In this document: positions 33,501 through 41,852 of the stretch, in pieces
How the letters are laid out: each line of letters opens with the position of its first letter
How positions within the stretch are numbered: position 1 is the first letter of the stretch
Assembly: GCA_016190245.1 (NCBI GenBank)
Contig: JACPQY010000008.1
Location: 88,158 to 152,157 of the forward strand
From: Nitrospirota bacterium
GTDB lineage: Bacteria; JACPQY01
Length of the DNA stretch: 64,000 bases
Direction: 5' to 3'
Position numbers and translations under genes: made by a program
Notes under the pieces: model-generated
The model's database searches: none
What the model was told of the DNA's origin: nothing
The model's input: the letters and a program-made list of their open reading frames with translations, nothing else

Positions 33501-34901
33501 CACAACGTCTCGGATGCCGTCGAACTTGCGGCCCTGCTCCTCGATGAAGGAGCCGGTCCCCGCGGAACACGCCTCGTTCATCGCCGCGTCCACCACACGG
33601 CCCGACGCGAGGCGGATGTATTTCGCGTCCTGCCCGCCGATCTCGAAAATCGTGTCCACGCGCGGGTCAAAGTGGAGCGCGCCCTCCGCGTGCGCGGCGA
33701 TCTCGTTCAGGACGTAGACCGCGTCCGCCCCGTAGCACGTGGTGAGGAGCGACCCGACAATCTCGCGCCCGCTTCCGGTCACCCCGGCGGCCCGCGGCGA
33801 GAGCCCCTCGGCGCCGCCTTCCGCAAAGCGGCGCATGAGGAGTCGGGCCGCGCCGACCGGATCTCCGTTCGTGCCCGTGTAGGCCTCCCACGCCACCTCG
33901 CGTGTGCGCGCGTCCACAGCCACCGCTTTCGAGCCCGTCGAGCCGATGTCTAAGCCGAGGACGACCGGCCGAGGATCGGCTGCCGCGTCGCACGAGCCGT
34001 TTGCGCCCGACGTCTGCGGCAGGCGTTTCACTCGCCCAAGGTACTCCGTGAGCGCGGGCACTCGCTCGAGGCGTGCCTCGGCGGAAGGAGCCGCCAGCCT
34101 CTCGATCGGCGGGAGCTGAATGCGCTGCTCCGAGGCAAGTACGGCGCACCCCAAGGCTTCAAAGAACAGCACATCGTCGTCGAACCCCTCCAGCAGCCGC
34201 ATCCCGCGGGCGGCGAGGAACCGGCGAAAGCTGTCACGGACGCGCGGCGACCGGGAAACACCGCCCAGAAGGATGACGTCGGGCGGGCTCAACGCGGGCT
34301 TGATGAGCACCTGGACGTTCTCGCACACGGCATCGAAGAGACCGGCGAGAATCCGGGCACGGTTTTCTCCCTTGTTTGCCAGGTGCGTCATGTCCGTCTT
34401 GAGAATCACGGGGCACCGGCCGGAGAGTGGCGCGGGGTCCTGCACGTCCGCGCACAGGTTCCCGGCCTCCTCGATGGTCAGGCCGAACCTCCCGACGAGC
34501 TGGCAGAGGAAATTGCCGGTCCCTTGCGAACATCGCGAATTCTCGCGGAACACATCCGTTCCCGAGGCCCGCAACTCCAGGACGCTGAACCCATGGCTCC
34601 CGATGGAGACGAGCGTGGCCGGCGCTTCCGGACGGAGGTGGCGGCATCCCGCGGCCTGCGCCTGCTGGGTTGGGACGCGGGGGAGGGCGATCTGGCGGCT
34701 CAGGCGCCCGGTGACGGCCACACCGTCCAGCCCCTCCCATTCCCACTGCCTGAGGATGTCCCCGAGGAGGGGCCAGGGCTTCTTGTGATGCTCAACGAGA
34801 TGCCGTCGGGACCACACGAGGCGGTCCCCGGACCGGACAAGCTCCGCGAGCTTGACCGCCTCAGCCCCGATGTCGATCCCTAGATACCTTCTTGCTCTCA
34901 C
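30525..34901 (-). CDS. Acyl-CoA dehydratase activase fusion (BadF/HgdC ATPase plus DUF2229/HgdB-like)
   Basis: 1458 aa, GTG start. Two ASKHA-type ATPase modules are visible: the first begins YLGIDIGAEAVKLAEL, the second VVLGLDIGSTGSKAVAV, with GVTGSGREIVGSL, FEIGGQDAKYIR and NEACSAGTGSFIEEQGRKF. The latter hold nucleotide loops and the Cys of the bridging iron-sulfur cluster. The rest (from about residue 720) matches the DUF2229 and dehydratase-like part, with several Cys (SNYACGPDSF, GKECIPMCITLG). Such giant fusions are relatives of the R-2-hydroxyacyl-CoA dehydratase system, which uses ATP-driven electron transfer. The length is normal for the family, the substrate unknown. A C10 tract at 32986-32995 is read through in frame. 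It implies anaerobic metabolism. Confidence 0.87.
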   Translation of the reverse strand: MRARRYLGIDIGAEAVKLAELVRSGDRLVWSRRHLVEHHKKPWPLLGDILRQWEWEGLDGVAVTGRLSRQIALPRVPTQQAQAAGCRHLRPEAPATLVSIGSHGFSVLELRASGTDVFRENSRCSQGTGNFLCQLVGRFGLTIEEAGNLCADVQDPAPLSGRCPVILKTDMTHLANKGENRARILAGLFDAVCENVQVLIKPALSPPDVILLGGVSRSPRVRDSFRRFLAARGMRLLEGFDDDVLFFEALGCAVLASEQRIQLPPIERLAAPSAEARLERVPALTEYLGRVKRLPQTSGANGSCDAAADPRPVVLGLDIGSTGSKAVAVDARTREVAWEAYTGTNGDPVGAARLLMRRFAEGGAEGLSPRAAGVTGSGREIVGSLLTTCYGADAVYVLNEIAAHAEGALHFDPRVDTIFEIGGQDAKYIRLASGRVVDAAMNEACSAGTGSFIEEQGRKFDGIRDVVHLGEEALQACDGVSLGQHCSVFMAEVIDEATAAGESSRSVIAGIYDSIIQNYLNRVKGPRSVGRVIFCQGMPFSADALAAAVARQTGSEVIVPPNPGTVGALGIALLALKEMDVASRPALDPARFLAAQMEKKDTFVCKSSHGCGEPGNRCRIDRITAVVESRRKRFTWGGGCSMHDKGTRTRKLPDLAPDPFREREDLVKSIAAGASVSPGPGRPSGPRPARPAPPERGGPRVALTDEFLLKSFFPFFATFLRRLGFNLSIHSGADQRTLKRGIEEANLPFCAPMHLYHGLVGAMAEEKPDILFLPMLRSIERVGDEPRAGICPIVQASPDVLRLNLGDRMPPRIVSTVIDVGRGNLRSKAFLGSLERLTRDLGVPDADWREACHAAMIAQEEFEGSCLDIGRRALAFCEERDIVPVVVLGRTYTIYNKVLNSNVPAILREQGAIAIPVDCFPVGGETPVFKDMFWGYGQRILRAAHEIRRTPRVYSLFCSNYACGPDSFNLHFYAYAMGGKPFSVIETDGHSGDAGTKTRVEAFLHCVREDLKGGRSSGLPNSLKRIEEDKEGLSDIRRRGERVLIPRMGPSADVLASCLRGIGVPAESLPLPDHEALRAGRRHTSGKECIPMCITLGSLLKRLEREGESDTVFSFFMPTATGPCRFGMYHWLHKITLERLGWKDRVRVWSPADSGYFDGVPSGFSVVAFTGFMAADLLLEALYEVRPTESRRGAAREIHDRYERELFRRLERECSGDLMAGPALLQVANGLLFGCAELLRAAAQEYTAVRRPANLPTVLLVGEIYVRCDPFANDFVVDRLEERGLRIRFAPFTEWLEYSDYLTGVSGDKRGFRDHLLSFVQSRIQNAMYNVMARAMGWRRRTSVRDSLAAASDYIRPELHGEAVLTLGGPIHEWREGLIDGVVSVGPHECMPNKIAEAQFFHVAEREGLASLTLALNGDPVDPVTLDRFAFEVHRRFRARRELSVERPAAATRTAELP

Positions 34902-35075
34902 GATCGAGCCACTCCTACACGAATCCCCCCCCCCTTGTACAGCGCGAAAAGGGGAGATTCGCCTTTCCCTGAAACCGGCGGAGTGAAAGAGCGTCAGCGG
35001 GAAAGGGAGAATGTCACCTTGTCTCCCCGACGCGGCCGAGAAGGTGATCTGTCCCCGAAGATCCCTGGGAGGGAC

Positions 35076-35534
35076 TCAGAGCAGGCCGAGCGATCTGAGC
35101 GTTTCGGCGAGCTTCGGTTCCTTCTTCGCGAACTCCTGCAAGGCCAGCTTGATCCGCTCGGTCTCCCGCACCGCCGGCGCCAGGGCCGTGCGCCGGTCCC
35201 ACAGCACGAAACCGATCAGCCCCATCATGCCCACAAACAGGACGCCGAAACCCCACATCATCGTTTGGCGCAATTCGTTGATCTGCTGCTGCAACCCATC
35301 CATCCGCCGGTTCAAGCTGTTCTCCAGCCCGTCGATCCGCTTGTCCAGCCCATCGATCCGCTTGTCCAACCCTCTTACGGCCTCTTCCAGCCTGGCGATC
35401 TTTTCACCTTGCTCCGCGAACTTCTGCAGGATTTCCCGATCGGTGAGCGTGATCGTCCTCTCGGCGGCGTAGACCGGCCCGGAAAGGACGGTCGCGGCAA
35501 GCGCGGCACAGAACCACAGACCTTTCGGACTCAT
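35076..35534 (-). CDS. Secreted/membrane coiled-coil protein
   Basis: 152 aa. Signal peptide (LWFCAALAATVLSGPVYAA), then a long coiled coil with near-perfect repeats GLDKRIDGLDKRIDGLENSL. One membrane helix (MMWGFGVLFVGMMGLIGFVL) follows, then a short cytoplasmic helix. At DNA level two copies of a 21-bp unit lie at 35326-35346 and 35347-35367 with one difference, so the coiled coil can change length by unit slippage. Similar small proteins of unknown role are common in deltaproteobacteria. Confidence 0.7.
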   Translation of the reverse strand: MSPKGLWFCAALAATVLSGPVYAAERTITLTDREILQKFAEQGEKIARLEEAVRGLDKRIDGLDKRIDGLENSLNRRMDGLQQQINELRQTMMWGFGVLFVGMMGLIGFVLWDRRTALAPAVRETERIKLALQEFAKKEPKLAETLRSLGLL

Positions 35535-35540
35535 GGAAAC

Positions 35541-35569
35541 ATTGTGGACGCCCGACAGGGGCTTGTCAA
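35541..35569 (-). promoter_or_regulatory. Promoter of coiled-coil gene, leaderless
   Basis: On the minus strand TTGACA (35569-35564) and CACAAT (35546-35541) are 17 bases apart. Only 6 bases separate the -10 from the ATG at 35534, so transcription would begin at about the start codon. No Shine-Dalgarno site exists. Confidence 0.5.
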
Positions 35570-35688
35570 AACCTCCCGCCAGACGGCGATTGCGTAGCCG
35601 TCATCCGTCCTTTCTCTGCTTGACCACCGCCGCCTGGAGGTGGTAGGAGTGGATCGAGTGGCGGGCTGAGATTCCCAAGGGGGTAGGT

Positions 35689-36804
35689 GTGCGCATCCGC
35701 CCGCCGGCAAGAGGGGTTCTGCTTTTCCTGGTCGGTGTGTACGCCTGTTCCTCGCTCGTGGGGGACGTTCGGGCGGCAGATGAGCCGAAGATTGACGAGG
35801 CCGAGCGCGGCCGATACATCGGCATCTTGACTGCGGCCTTCCTGCGGGAGGGGAAGTCTCTTCAAGATGTTGCCCTGCTGCGATCCGAACAAGAGGGCCC
35901 ATACGATCTGGTGGTCACGCTGGATCGGTCCGATTTCGGGGCCGACTCAGGTGAAACCTTCGACCCCATCCAGGTCGCTCACGCCTTCGGCGCCGTCTAC
36001 GGAACATTGCTCTCGGAAGCATCCCCGTTCCGACCCGAGGACATCCGCATGGTTGACCTGCGTCTTTCGGACAGCCCCTACCAATTCACCGGCTCGGTGT
36101 CTCGATATGGTGACGCTTTTCGGCGGTTCTTCCAGGGCGGGATCGGATTGGACGGCTTCGCGCACGACATGTTCTCGGCGGTTGAGTGTTGGGAGGGCGG
36201 TCGCAGGGAGGAAACGCTCTGGGAGGCGCTCACTGCACGTGGGGGTCCCGATGCGACCACTGAACCACCGGATCTCCCTGGGGGTCTGGAACCGGCGGAA
36301 TTTATCTACGTGTCCAGGCTCCAGCCGATCATGGATTCGTATCTTCGGAGCTTTCGGGCGTTCAGTGAACTGTCGGAGGCGCTCCAATCCCTGCCCGTGC
36401 TTTTCTTCTCCCCCGCGTGTCGGATGCGATACGCCGAAGCCCTTGCGACGTGGAAGAAGAATCGGATGGAGATCGAGCCCATCCAGGCGCCCCCAAGCCT
36501 CGCGAAGGCCCACGGCGACCTCCTGGGCCCGGCACGCCGGCTCGATCGCGCGGCGGATCTGATTGGCCAGGGCTTCAAGAATCTCGACCGAGATTCTTTC
36601 GCGAAGGCGGTCGAGGAGATCCGCTTGGCCGGCCGATCTCTGGAGCGTTCGATGGAAACCATCCAGCGCCGGCTTTCTCCGCACCCTCCGGGGGAAGGCG
36701 GCATGCGGCCCGAAGCCGACCCCGAACCCCGCGCGACGCCTGCCGACCCGCCGACCGAAGTCCCGCAACGAGATCCCGATCCTCGAAAGGAGATACAGCC
36801 GTGA
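35689..36804 (+). CDS. Hypothetical secreted protein
   Basis: 371 aa, GTG start with AAGGGGG upstream. Signal peptide ARGVLLFLVGVYACSSLVG; the Cys may make it a lipoprotein. The mature part is mixed alpha/beta with IQVAHAFGAVYGTLLSEASP and a long helical region near residues 200-320. The C-terminal 50 residues are Pro/Glu/Asp-rich and disordered. No family is recognised. Its TGA overlaps a GTG at 36801 (GTGA), but the next protein's signal peptide begins much further downstream. Confidence 0.6.
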   Translation: MRIRPPARGVLLFLVGVYACSSLVGDVRAADEPKIDEAERGRYIGILTAAFLREGKSLQDVALLRSEQEGPYDLVVTLDRSDFGADSGETFDPIQVAHAFGAVYGTLLSEASPFRPEDIRMVDLRLSDSPYQFTGSVSRYGDAFRRFFQGGIGLDGFAHDMFSAVECWEGGRREETLWEALTARGGPDATTEPPDLPGGLEPAEFIYVSRLQPIMDSYLRSFRAFSELSEALQSLPVLFFSPACRMRYAEALATWKKNRMEIEPIQAPPSLAKAHGDLLGPARRLDRAADLIGQGFKNLDRDSFAKAVEEIRLAGRSLERSMETIQRRLSPHPPGEGGMRPEADPEPRATPADPPTEVPQRDPDPRKEIQP

Positions 36805-36939
36805 ACCCCGCACCAGACTCGCACATGGCATCAGACTCCGTGTTTCGCTCGGACGGACGAGACCCCTCCCCGCCCCAAGCCGCAGGGCTCCTTGCCACGG
36901 AGGGCATGGGGCCATGCAATGCCACGCCATTCGCAGGCC

Positions 36940-37045
36940 TTCCTGGCCTGCCTTCCTTTCGTGGCACGTGGGCCTTGCTCTCGAAGCCGCAAGGTCCACG
37001 GACTCCTTGTCCAGGTGTCGCCGCGTCCGCCGCGGCGGAGACGGC
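36940..37045. repeat. Mosaic repeat related to 13,640-13,799
   Basis: Contains TTCCTTTCGTGGCAC (36953-36967), GGACTCCTTGTCCA (37000-37013) and TCCGCCGCGGCGGA (37026-37039). The same three blocks occur at 13,704-13,753 but in a different order. The following GACGGC is also shared. It lies in front of, or inside, the open frame of the next lipoprotein. Confidence 0.65.
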
Positions 37046-37073
37046 GCGGCATGGAACATGGCCTCGGTGCGGG

Positions 37074-37640
37074 GTGAACACGAATCGAACACCGACCGCC
37101 CGGCCCCGCCCTCATGCCATTTTCATCACCCTGCTGGCGTCCGCAGGCGCCTTCCTCTTGGCTCAAGGATGCGGGGGGGGCGGAGGTGGCCATGGGTCGG
37201 GCGATCGCGGCGATGGAGGCAAGATCGAGGGAACCTATCGGAGCAAAGGAGTGCGAGTTGTTCTGGAGATCACGGACTATCCTTCTCCCTCTCAGGGCAC
37301 GCAGAAGCTCGACAACACGGACCCCGAAGGTGGGTGCGAGCGCTACGTTCCACCCCAATTGTACACTGCGTTCAGTCTCTACGCCTTCGACCCGGCCATT
37401 AGTTTGGAGGCTGACGGAGCGGGGCAGTACTCGGGTCCTGGCACGTACTATAGCCTGGAGGACAGGTCGATCATCGAAGGCCCCTTGGAAGGCTGGGGGT
37501 GCCAGATGACGATTGAGGAGGGTGAAAGATCGGGCAGCTTTCTTTGCACGTGCACTCGCGTTCAGGTGGCGGGCTGTGACTCCGCGCGGTCAAAGATTAC
37601 CGGACGATTCGAATGTCTGGGTGAGTTCGAGCCATTGTGA
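37074..37640 (+). CDS. Small Gly-rich lipoprotein
   Basis: 188 aa from GTG 37074. Signal peptide PHAIFITLLASAGAFLLAQGC with the lipid-acceptor Cys, followed by GGGGGG encoded partly by a G8 tract. The mature domain is small and beta-rich with four to five cysteines (GGCERY, GWGCQM, FLCTCTRVQVAGCD). The frame is open to 36417, and a GTG at 36801 overlaps the upstream stop, but the intervening 270 bases are repeat DNA encoding Pro/Ala-rich sequence. The later start is therefore preferred. Confidence 0.55.
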   Translation: MNTNRTPTARPRPHAIFITLLASAGAFLLAQGCGGGGGGHGSGDRGDGGKIEGTYRSKGVRVVLEITDYPSPSQGTQKLDNTDPEGGCERYVPPQLYTAFSLYAFDPAISLEADGAGQYSGPGTYYSLEDRSIIEGPLEGWGCQMTIEEGERSGSFLCTCTRVQVAGCDSARSKITGRFECLGEFEPL

Positions 37641-37669
37641 AGCCGACCTGGTAGGGGGGGGAGGGTTCC

Positions 37670-40600
37670 ATGTTGTGGCTACAGCGCATGCTTGTCCCGA
37701 TCATCACCCTTGCGGGTGCCTTCATCCTTCCACCCCGGGCGGCGGCGTCCGATGTCGCCTCGCGGGTCACCGGTGCTCTCCAAGCCTGCTTCCTGCCCAA
37801 GCCTGACGAGATAAAGAGCATGTTGAAGTTCTACAAGAACCTCGCCACAGCCTATCTCGAGCCTCTCATCAAGTTCGACGTAAAGAACTGGGATCTCCAC
37901 TTTCCGGAGTTGACCGATCCCTCGATCGGCATCCACCACCATCGGCCCGCCTGGCTCGTCGAGGTCGTTCCGAACGCGGGCGACAGCAAGGCGCTCGCGC
38001 CGGTTTCGCCGTTTATCCGGTGCCTGTCCGCGGCACTCGACGAACACATCGTGGGCCCGCTCGTCCAAGCGGTCTACGACACCGACAAGCCTTACGTCCG
38101 CCCACGAGGCGGATGCAGCGGGAGCGATTGCTTCTTCGATGCCCACGTCTGGAAATTCGAGCTGGATGCCCTCGATCTCATCGTCGGGAGCCCCGCCAAC
38201 CCCATCGCATGGGCCGATCCCGCGAAGTGGGTTGGAGGAATCAAGCCCTGCTATTTCTCTGAGATTGACCCGCTGCGGTGGCGCTACAGGGCCCACCCGC
38301 AGGCCGCCTTGCAGGAGGACCACCCGGCCCGATTCTGGGAGGGCATCAGCTCGCCCAAGGTGGGCGACACGCTCTTTCACCCTTGGGGCCCACGGAACCG
38401 CCAGGACGGCCATGTCTCGTACTACAACCCCCTGTGGGCCGGGGCCGCCGTGGCCATCCGAGCGGCCCACGTCGCCGTCCATCCCGAATGGGGCTGGGGC
38501 GTGATGTGCGGAGGCGAGGACGACGTCTACGAGGGGCTCGATCGGCAGGGCCACTGGTCGAAGACGAGCAACGAGTCCGTGGGCAAGCGGCAAGACCTCC
38601 CGCTGATGATCCAGCTCGTTTCTCCGGTCACGTGGACAAGGCCCATGCCCATTGGGCGCCCGGACGAGACCTCGGATTGGTCCTTGGAGAAGGAGTACTG
38701 GCCGGAGGAGGTTCCGCCATACCAAAGTGGCTACGCGTTCTTGCTATGGGAGAGGCATTTTCATGGACTCGGGCTGGACGCTCTGACAGGGGTGAAGGAC
38801 CTTCCGAAGGGGCTCGACATCCGTCGCTTCGACGATGCGGCGCGAAGCTTGGCGACTTTGGACCTCACCTCCTTCCTCAACGAACTCTCCGCGATGCTCG
38901 GTCCCGAGATGGGCAAGGCCGTGGATCTCGTGCGCAACGTCCTCCAGATGCTCTGGAACCTGGTCGAGGAGATCACCAAGCACGCCCAGGGCGTGCTCAT
39001 CAACGCGGTGATAGAGGCCGTGTTCGACATCCTGGGCGCGCACGAGGGGGCGGTGATCGTTCGCGATGTGGAATGCTCGGCCGACAGCGCGTGGGAGCTC
39101 ATGACCGGGATGACGAAGGTGCTCGGACTTGGCGCCTGCGGGAAGGGTCTGTCCGACGTCCGCGAGGTCGCCCGGGTCAAGAAGAAACTCGACGACGCCA
39201 AGGACGTCATGGACAAGGTCTACAACCAGCATGTCGGGTTCGACACAGTCGGTGAGATCCTCCACGGCGCGTGCACCTTCGGCGATATCCACCCCCCCAT
39301 CGAGAAGATCCACAGCCTCACCGATCCGGATAAATCCAGCAGCGCGGTCTACAAGCTTATTCAACTCCAAAAGTACCTGGACTACGCGGACGCCGTCTGC
39401 CTCGGGGCGAAGTTCCTCTCCAAACCCACCTCGGACCCCGCTCAACTTCTCTCGATGTTTGTCGAGATCAAGGCGCCGCAGGGTTCTGCCGTAGGCGACC
39501 TTGCACGCACCCTCGATGCCTTTCGCGATCCGACGCGGGAAGTGGATCGGGTCCTCACCGCGCTCGCCCGCGACCCCGCGCTTACTCCCGCCGAGCGGAC
39601 GGCCTGGGAAGCCGACCTGCGCGGGCTGAAGCAGGATCTCTCGGCGCTGGACCTGAAAGCCATCGGGGACATCCGGAACCGACTGGACAGACTCAGATCG
39701 GGGGATTTCCTCAAGGACCTGGCCGAACCGCTCAAGACGGAGCTGCTCGGGGCCGTGACGTCCTTCTCTCCGGTTGGGACGACCGCGTGGAGCAGCTTCG
39801 ATGATCTGGACAAGCGCAACCAGGCCATGCTCAAGCAGATCGAAAGGATGGGGAAGCTGTTCGACATCCGAGATCTCTCGGGGGACGTGCTCATTCAGGG
39901 ATTCGTGGCCTTCTTCATCCTGGAGGCCGAGTTCGAAACGCTGGGGCTCACGATGGGGCAGCTCCAGCAGCGCGCACCGAACCTCCGCGCCCAGTTCGAT
40001 CAGGCCGAGGCCGGCCTTTCGGGCCCCCTGCGCCGGGTTGCGGACCTCATTCGATCGCTTGATGAACGGCTCGCGCAGGAGATTACCTCGACTCTGGTCG
40101 CGTTCGATGCCGGGGCCGCGTCCTCCATCGGCCGAAAGCTGGACGTTCTGGGGGACCGCGCGCTTCAGGGTCCGGGCCGCACTTCGTCCACCTTCCATGA
40201 CTTCGGCCGGGCCGCCAAGGAGATCGCTCAAACCCTAAGCGCGATCGGGCCCAAGTTGACCGCGCTCTCCCGCGCCCTCACCACGATCCTCAAGCCGGTG
40301 GGGGATGAGCTGGATGTGGCGGCCGGGCACGTGGAGAAATTGGCCGATTCGCTCGGCGGCATGGCGAGTGCGACCGACGAGATGGGGAACCTGAGCGGCG
40401 TGTTCAGCACAGGAGGCGAGGATCTGGCCGTGCGATCGGCCATGACGCTCGGCGCGCCGACCGGATCGGATCCGTTGAAGGCCTTCTTTGCGATGATGGG
40501 CGATCTGGCGCGGCAGTCACGGCGGCATCAGCAGCACTCTATCCGCTGGCAGATGGCGCGAGAGAAGGCGGGCGGCCCGCGGGCACCCAACGAGGAACTG

Positions 40601-40960
40601 ATCGCGGAGTACACCCGCCTCGAAGGCGTTCAGCGGAGGCCCGGCGAGGAGGGGCCCGATCCGCCCGACAAGGCGCGCGAGGCAAAGAAGCTTGAACGGG
40701 AGCGGCTCGACGAGCTTCGCAAGAAGATCAAGGGCGAGATCCCGCTCACGCAGCCCGAAGAGGAGGCGCGCAAGCGCCAACGAGAAGCCTCGGCCGAGGC
40801 CGCCCGCAAGGCGTTCCATCCGACGCCGGAAGAGTGCGAGGAGCGGCGACGGACGACGTACCAGGCATCGTACGAGGCGTGCCTTGCAAGCTGCACGACC
40901 AACGACCGCTGGGACCTGTGCAAGAAGTGCATCAAACCAGAAGACCGGCCGTGTCCGTAG
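37670..40960 (+). CDS. Large secreted protein with TraU-like N-terminal domain and helical tail
   Basis: 1096 aa. Signal peptide LVPIITLAGAFILPPRAAA. Residues about 70-365 follow the layout of conjugation protein TraU: IGIHHHRPAWLVEVVP, CYFSEIDPLRWRY (from residue 194), a HPQAAL stretch, AAVAIRAAHVAVH, then PMPIGRP and GYAFLLWERHF (ending about residue 364). TraU of F-type systems has equivalent YLSELDPTW, NPEA, HPFGR and GYLMWR motifs. From about 400 on the protein is long, helical and charged, and ends in a Cys cluster (CEERRR, CLASC, CKKC, PCP). No other tra gene is in the window. The TraU relation is recalled from the family, not searched. Confidence 0.6.
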   Translation: MLWLQRMLVPIITLAGAFILPPRAAASDVASRVTGALQACFLPKPDEIKSMLKFYKNLATAYLEPLIKFDVKNWDLHFPELTDPSIGIHHHRPAWLVEVVPNAGDSKALAPVSPFIRCLSAALDEHIVGPLVQAVYDTDKPYVRPRGGCSGSDCFFDAHVWKFELDALDLIVGSPANPIAWADPAKWVGGIKPCYFSEIDPLRWRYRAHPQAALQEDHPARFWEGISSPKVGDTLFHPWGPRNRQDGHVSYYNPLWAGAAVAIRAAHVAVHPEWGWGVMCGGEDDVYEGLDRQGHWSKTSNESVGKRQDLPLMIQLVSPVTWTRPMPIGRPDETSDWSLEKEYWPEEVPPYQSGYAFLLWERHFHGLGLDALTGVKDLPKGLDIRRFDDAARSLATLDLTSFLNELSAMLGPEMGKAVDLVRNVLQMLWNLVEEITKHAQGVLINAVIEAVFDILGAHEGAVIVRDVECSADSAWELMTGMTKVLGLGACGKGLSDVREVARVKKKLDDAKDVMDKVYNQHVGFDTVGEILHGACTFGDIHPPIEKIHSLTDPDKSSSAVYKLIQLQKYLDYADAVCLGAKFLSKPTSDPAQLLSMFVEIKAPQGSAVGDLARTLDAFRDPTREVDRVLTALARDPALTPAERTAWEADLRGLKQDLSALDLKAIGDIRNRLDRLRSGDFLKDLAEPLKTELLGAVTSFSPVGTTAWSSFDDLDKRNQAMLKQIERMGKLFDIRDLSGDVLIQGFVAFFILEAEFETLGLTMGQLQQRAPNLRAQFDQAEAGLSGPLRRVADLIRSLDERLAQEITSTLVAFDAGAASSIGRKLDVLGDRALQGPGRTSSTFHDFGRAAKEIAQTLSAIGPKLTALSRALTTILKPVGDELDVAAGHVEKLADSLGGMASATDEMGNLSGVFSTGGEDLAVRSAMTLGAPTGSDPLKAFFAMMGDLARQSRRHQQHSIRWQMAREKAGGPRAPNEELIAEYTRLEGVQRRPGEEGPDPPDKAREAKKLERERLDELRKKIKGEIPLTQPEEEARKRQREASAEAARKAFHPTPEECEERRRTTYQASYEACLASCTTNDRWDLCKKCIKPEDRPCP

Positions 40961-41011
40961 GCGCATCGCCGAGCCGCGGCTGTGGGCGGGCGAGGATCGT
41001 GGTCTGTTGCC

Positions 41012-41040
41012 TTGACAAAACCCGGCCGGCCCGAGAGAAT
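41012..41040 (+). promoter_or_regulatory. Promoter of LPP20-like lipoprotein
   Basis: TTGACA (41012-41017) and GAGAAT (41035-41040) are 17 bases apart. AGGAGGT (41048-41054) follows at good spacing from the ATG at 41061, giving a leader of roughly 14 bases. Confidence 0.5.
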
Positions 41041-41060
41041 CCGCCCCAGGAGGTGGTACT

Positions 41061-41618
41061 ATGACAAAACTTTTCGGATCCATCCTCGTTCTCGCGCTCC
41101 TTCTTCCCGCTTGCGGCGGCAAGCAGCACACCTTGGCCGGAGACGATGCGCCCGCATGGGTCAACCAGGGCAGCGGCGCCTTCAAGGACGCCGGCAAGCG
41201 CGTCTTCTACGGTTTGGGCCTCGTCAGCAACGTCAAGAACAAGGCCCTGCGCGTCAGCTCGGCCGACAACCGCGCGCGAGCGGAGATCGGCAAGCAACTC
41301 GAAACCTACTCGGCCTCGCTCATGAAGGACTACATGGCCGCCACCTCCAGCGGAGCGGCGACGTCCGAGGAACAACACATCGAGCAGGCCATCAAGACCG
41401 TTTCGACCACCACGCTTAACGGCGTGATGATCGTCGATCACTGGTACGATCCGACGGACGACACCCAGTACTCCTTGGCCAAGTTGGACATGGATGCCTT
41501 CAAGGGCGCGTTGGATGCGGCCAGCGAACTGGACGCTAAGGCGAAGGAAGCGATCAAGCAGAACGCGGAGAAGGCCTTCGACAGCCTGGGGGCCGAGGAG
41601 GCCAAGAGGGGCAAGTAG
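41061..41618 (+). CDS. LPP20-family lipoprotein
   Basis: 185 aa with lipobox LLLPAC. PAWVNQGSGAFKDAGKRVFYG followed by GLVSNVKNKALRVSSADNRA is the LPP20 core, where substrate-free structural roles in the outer membrane are usual. The rest is a helical region (ALDAASELDAKAKEAIKQNA). It is a shorter paralogue of the protein at 27082. It has its own promoter and ribosome-binding site and is followed by repeat DNA, so it is probably monocistronic. Confidence 0.78.
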   Translation: MTKLFGSILVLALLLPACGGKQHTLAGDDAPAWVNQGSGAFKDAGKRVFYGLGLVSNVKNKALRVSSADNRARAEIGKQLETYSASLMKDYMAATSSGAATSEEQHIEQAIKTVSTTTLNGVMIVDHWYDPTDDTQYSLAKLDMDAFKGALDAASELDAKAKEAIKQNAEKAFDSLGAEEAKRGK

Positions 41619-41663
41619 GCCGGCCCGCGAGCAGGGGAGAGATTCACCGAATAGAGACCGCCA

Positions 41664-41770
41664 TCCGCCGGTAGGCGGACAGGCTGCCCCCCTCCGCCTA
41701 TGGCGGACTCGCGATGACAACAAGAAGCCGTCATTGCGATCCGCCAGCCGGCGGAGAAGCAATCTCATAG
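41664..41770. repeat. Cluster of hairpin repeats including an ATTGCGA...GCAATC element
   Basis: TCCGCCGGTAGGCGGA (41664-41679) and TCCGCCTATGGCGGA (41693-41707) are two small palindromes. They are followed by GTCATTGCGATCCGCCAGCC and GGCGGAGAAGCAATCTC (about 41730-41767), an imperfect hairpin of a type known as dispersed intergenic repeats in several bacterial phyla. A related copy lies at 48388-48417 in the opposite orientation. Confidence 0.7.
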
Positions 41771-41839
41771 AGCCGGCCCTGCACGCAGGGGAATCTCTGC
41801 GGGTCCGGAATCATTCTAGCCCCCCACTCCCGATTGTTG

Positions 41840-41845
41840 TATAGT
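41840..41845 (+). promoter_or_regulatory. -10 element of aminotransferase gene, leaderless
   Basis: TATAGT ends 7 bases before the ATG at 41853. There is no Shine-Dalgarno site and no clear -35. The spacing predicts a transcript beginning at the start codon. Confidence 0.4.
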
Positions 41846-41852
41846 TGCGCCC

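Noticed and set aside
38744-40231. 495-codon minus-strand frame
   Set aside because: Antisense to the helical tail of the TraU-like protein; no motif, no ribosome-binding site.
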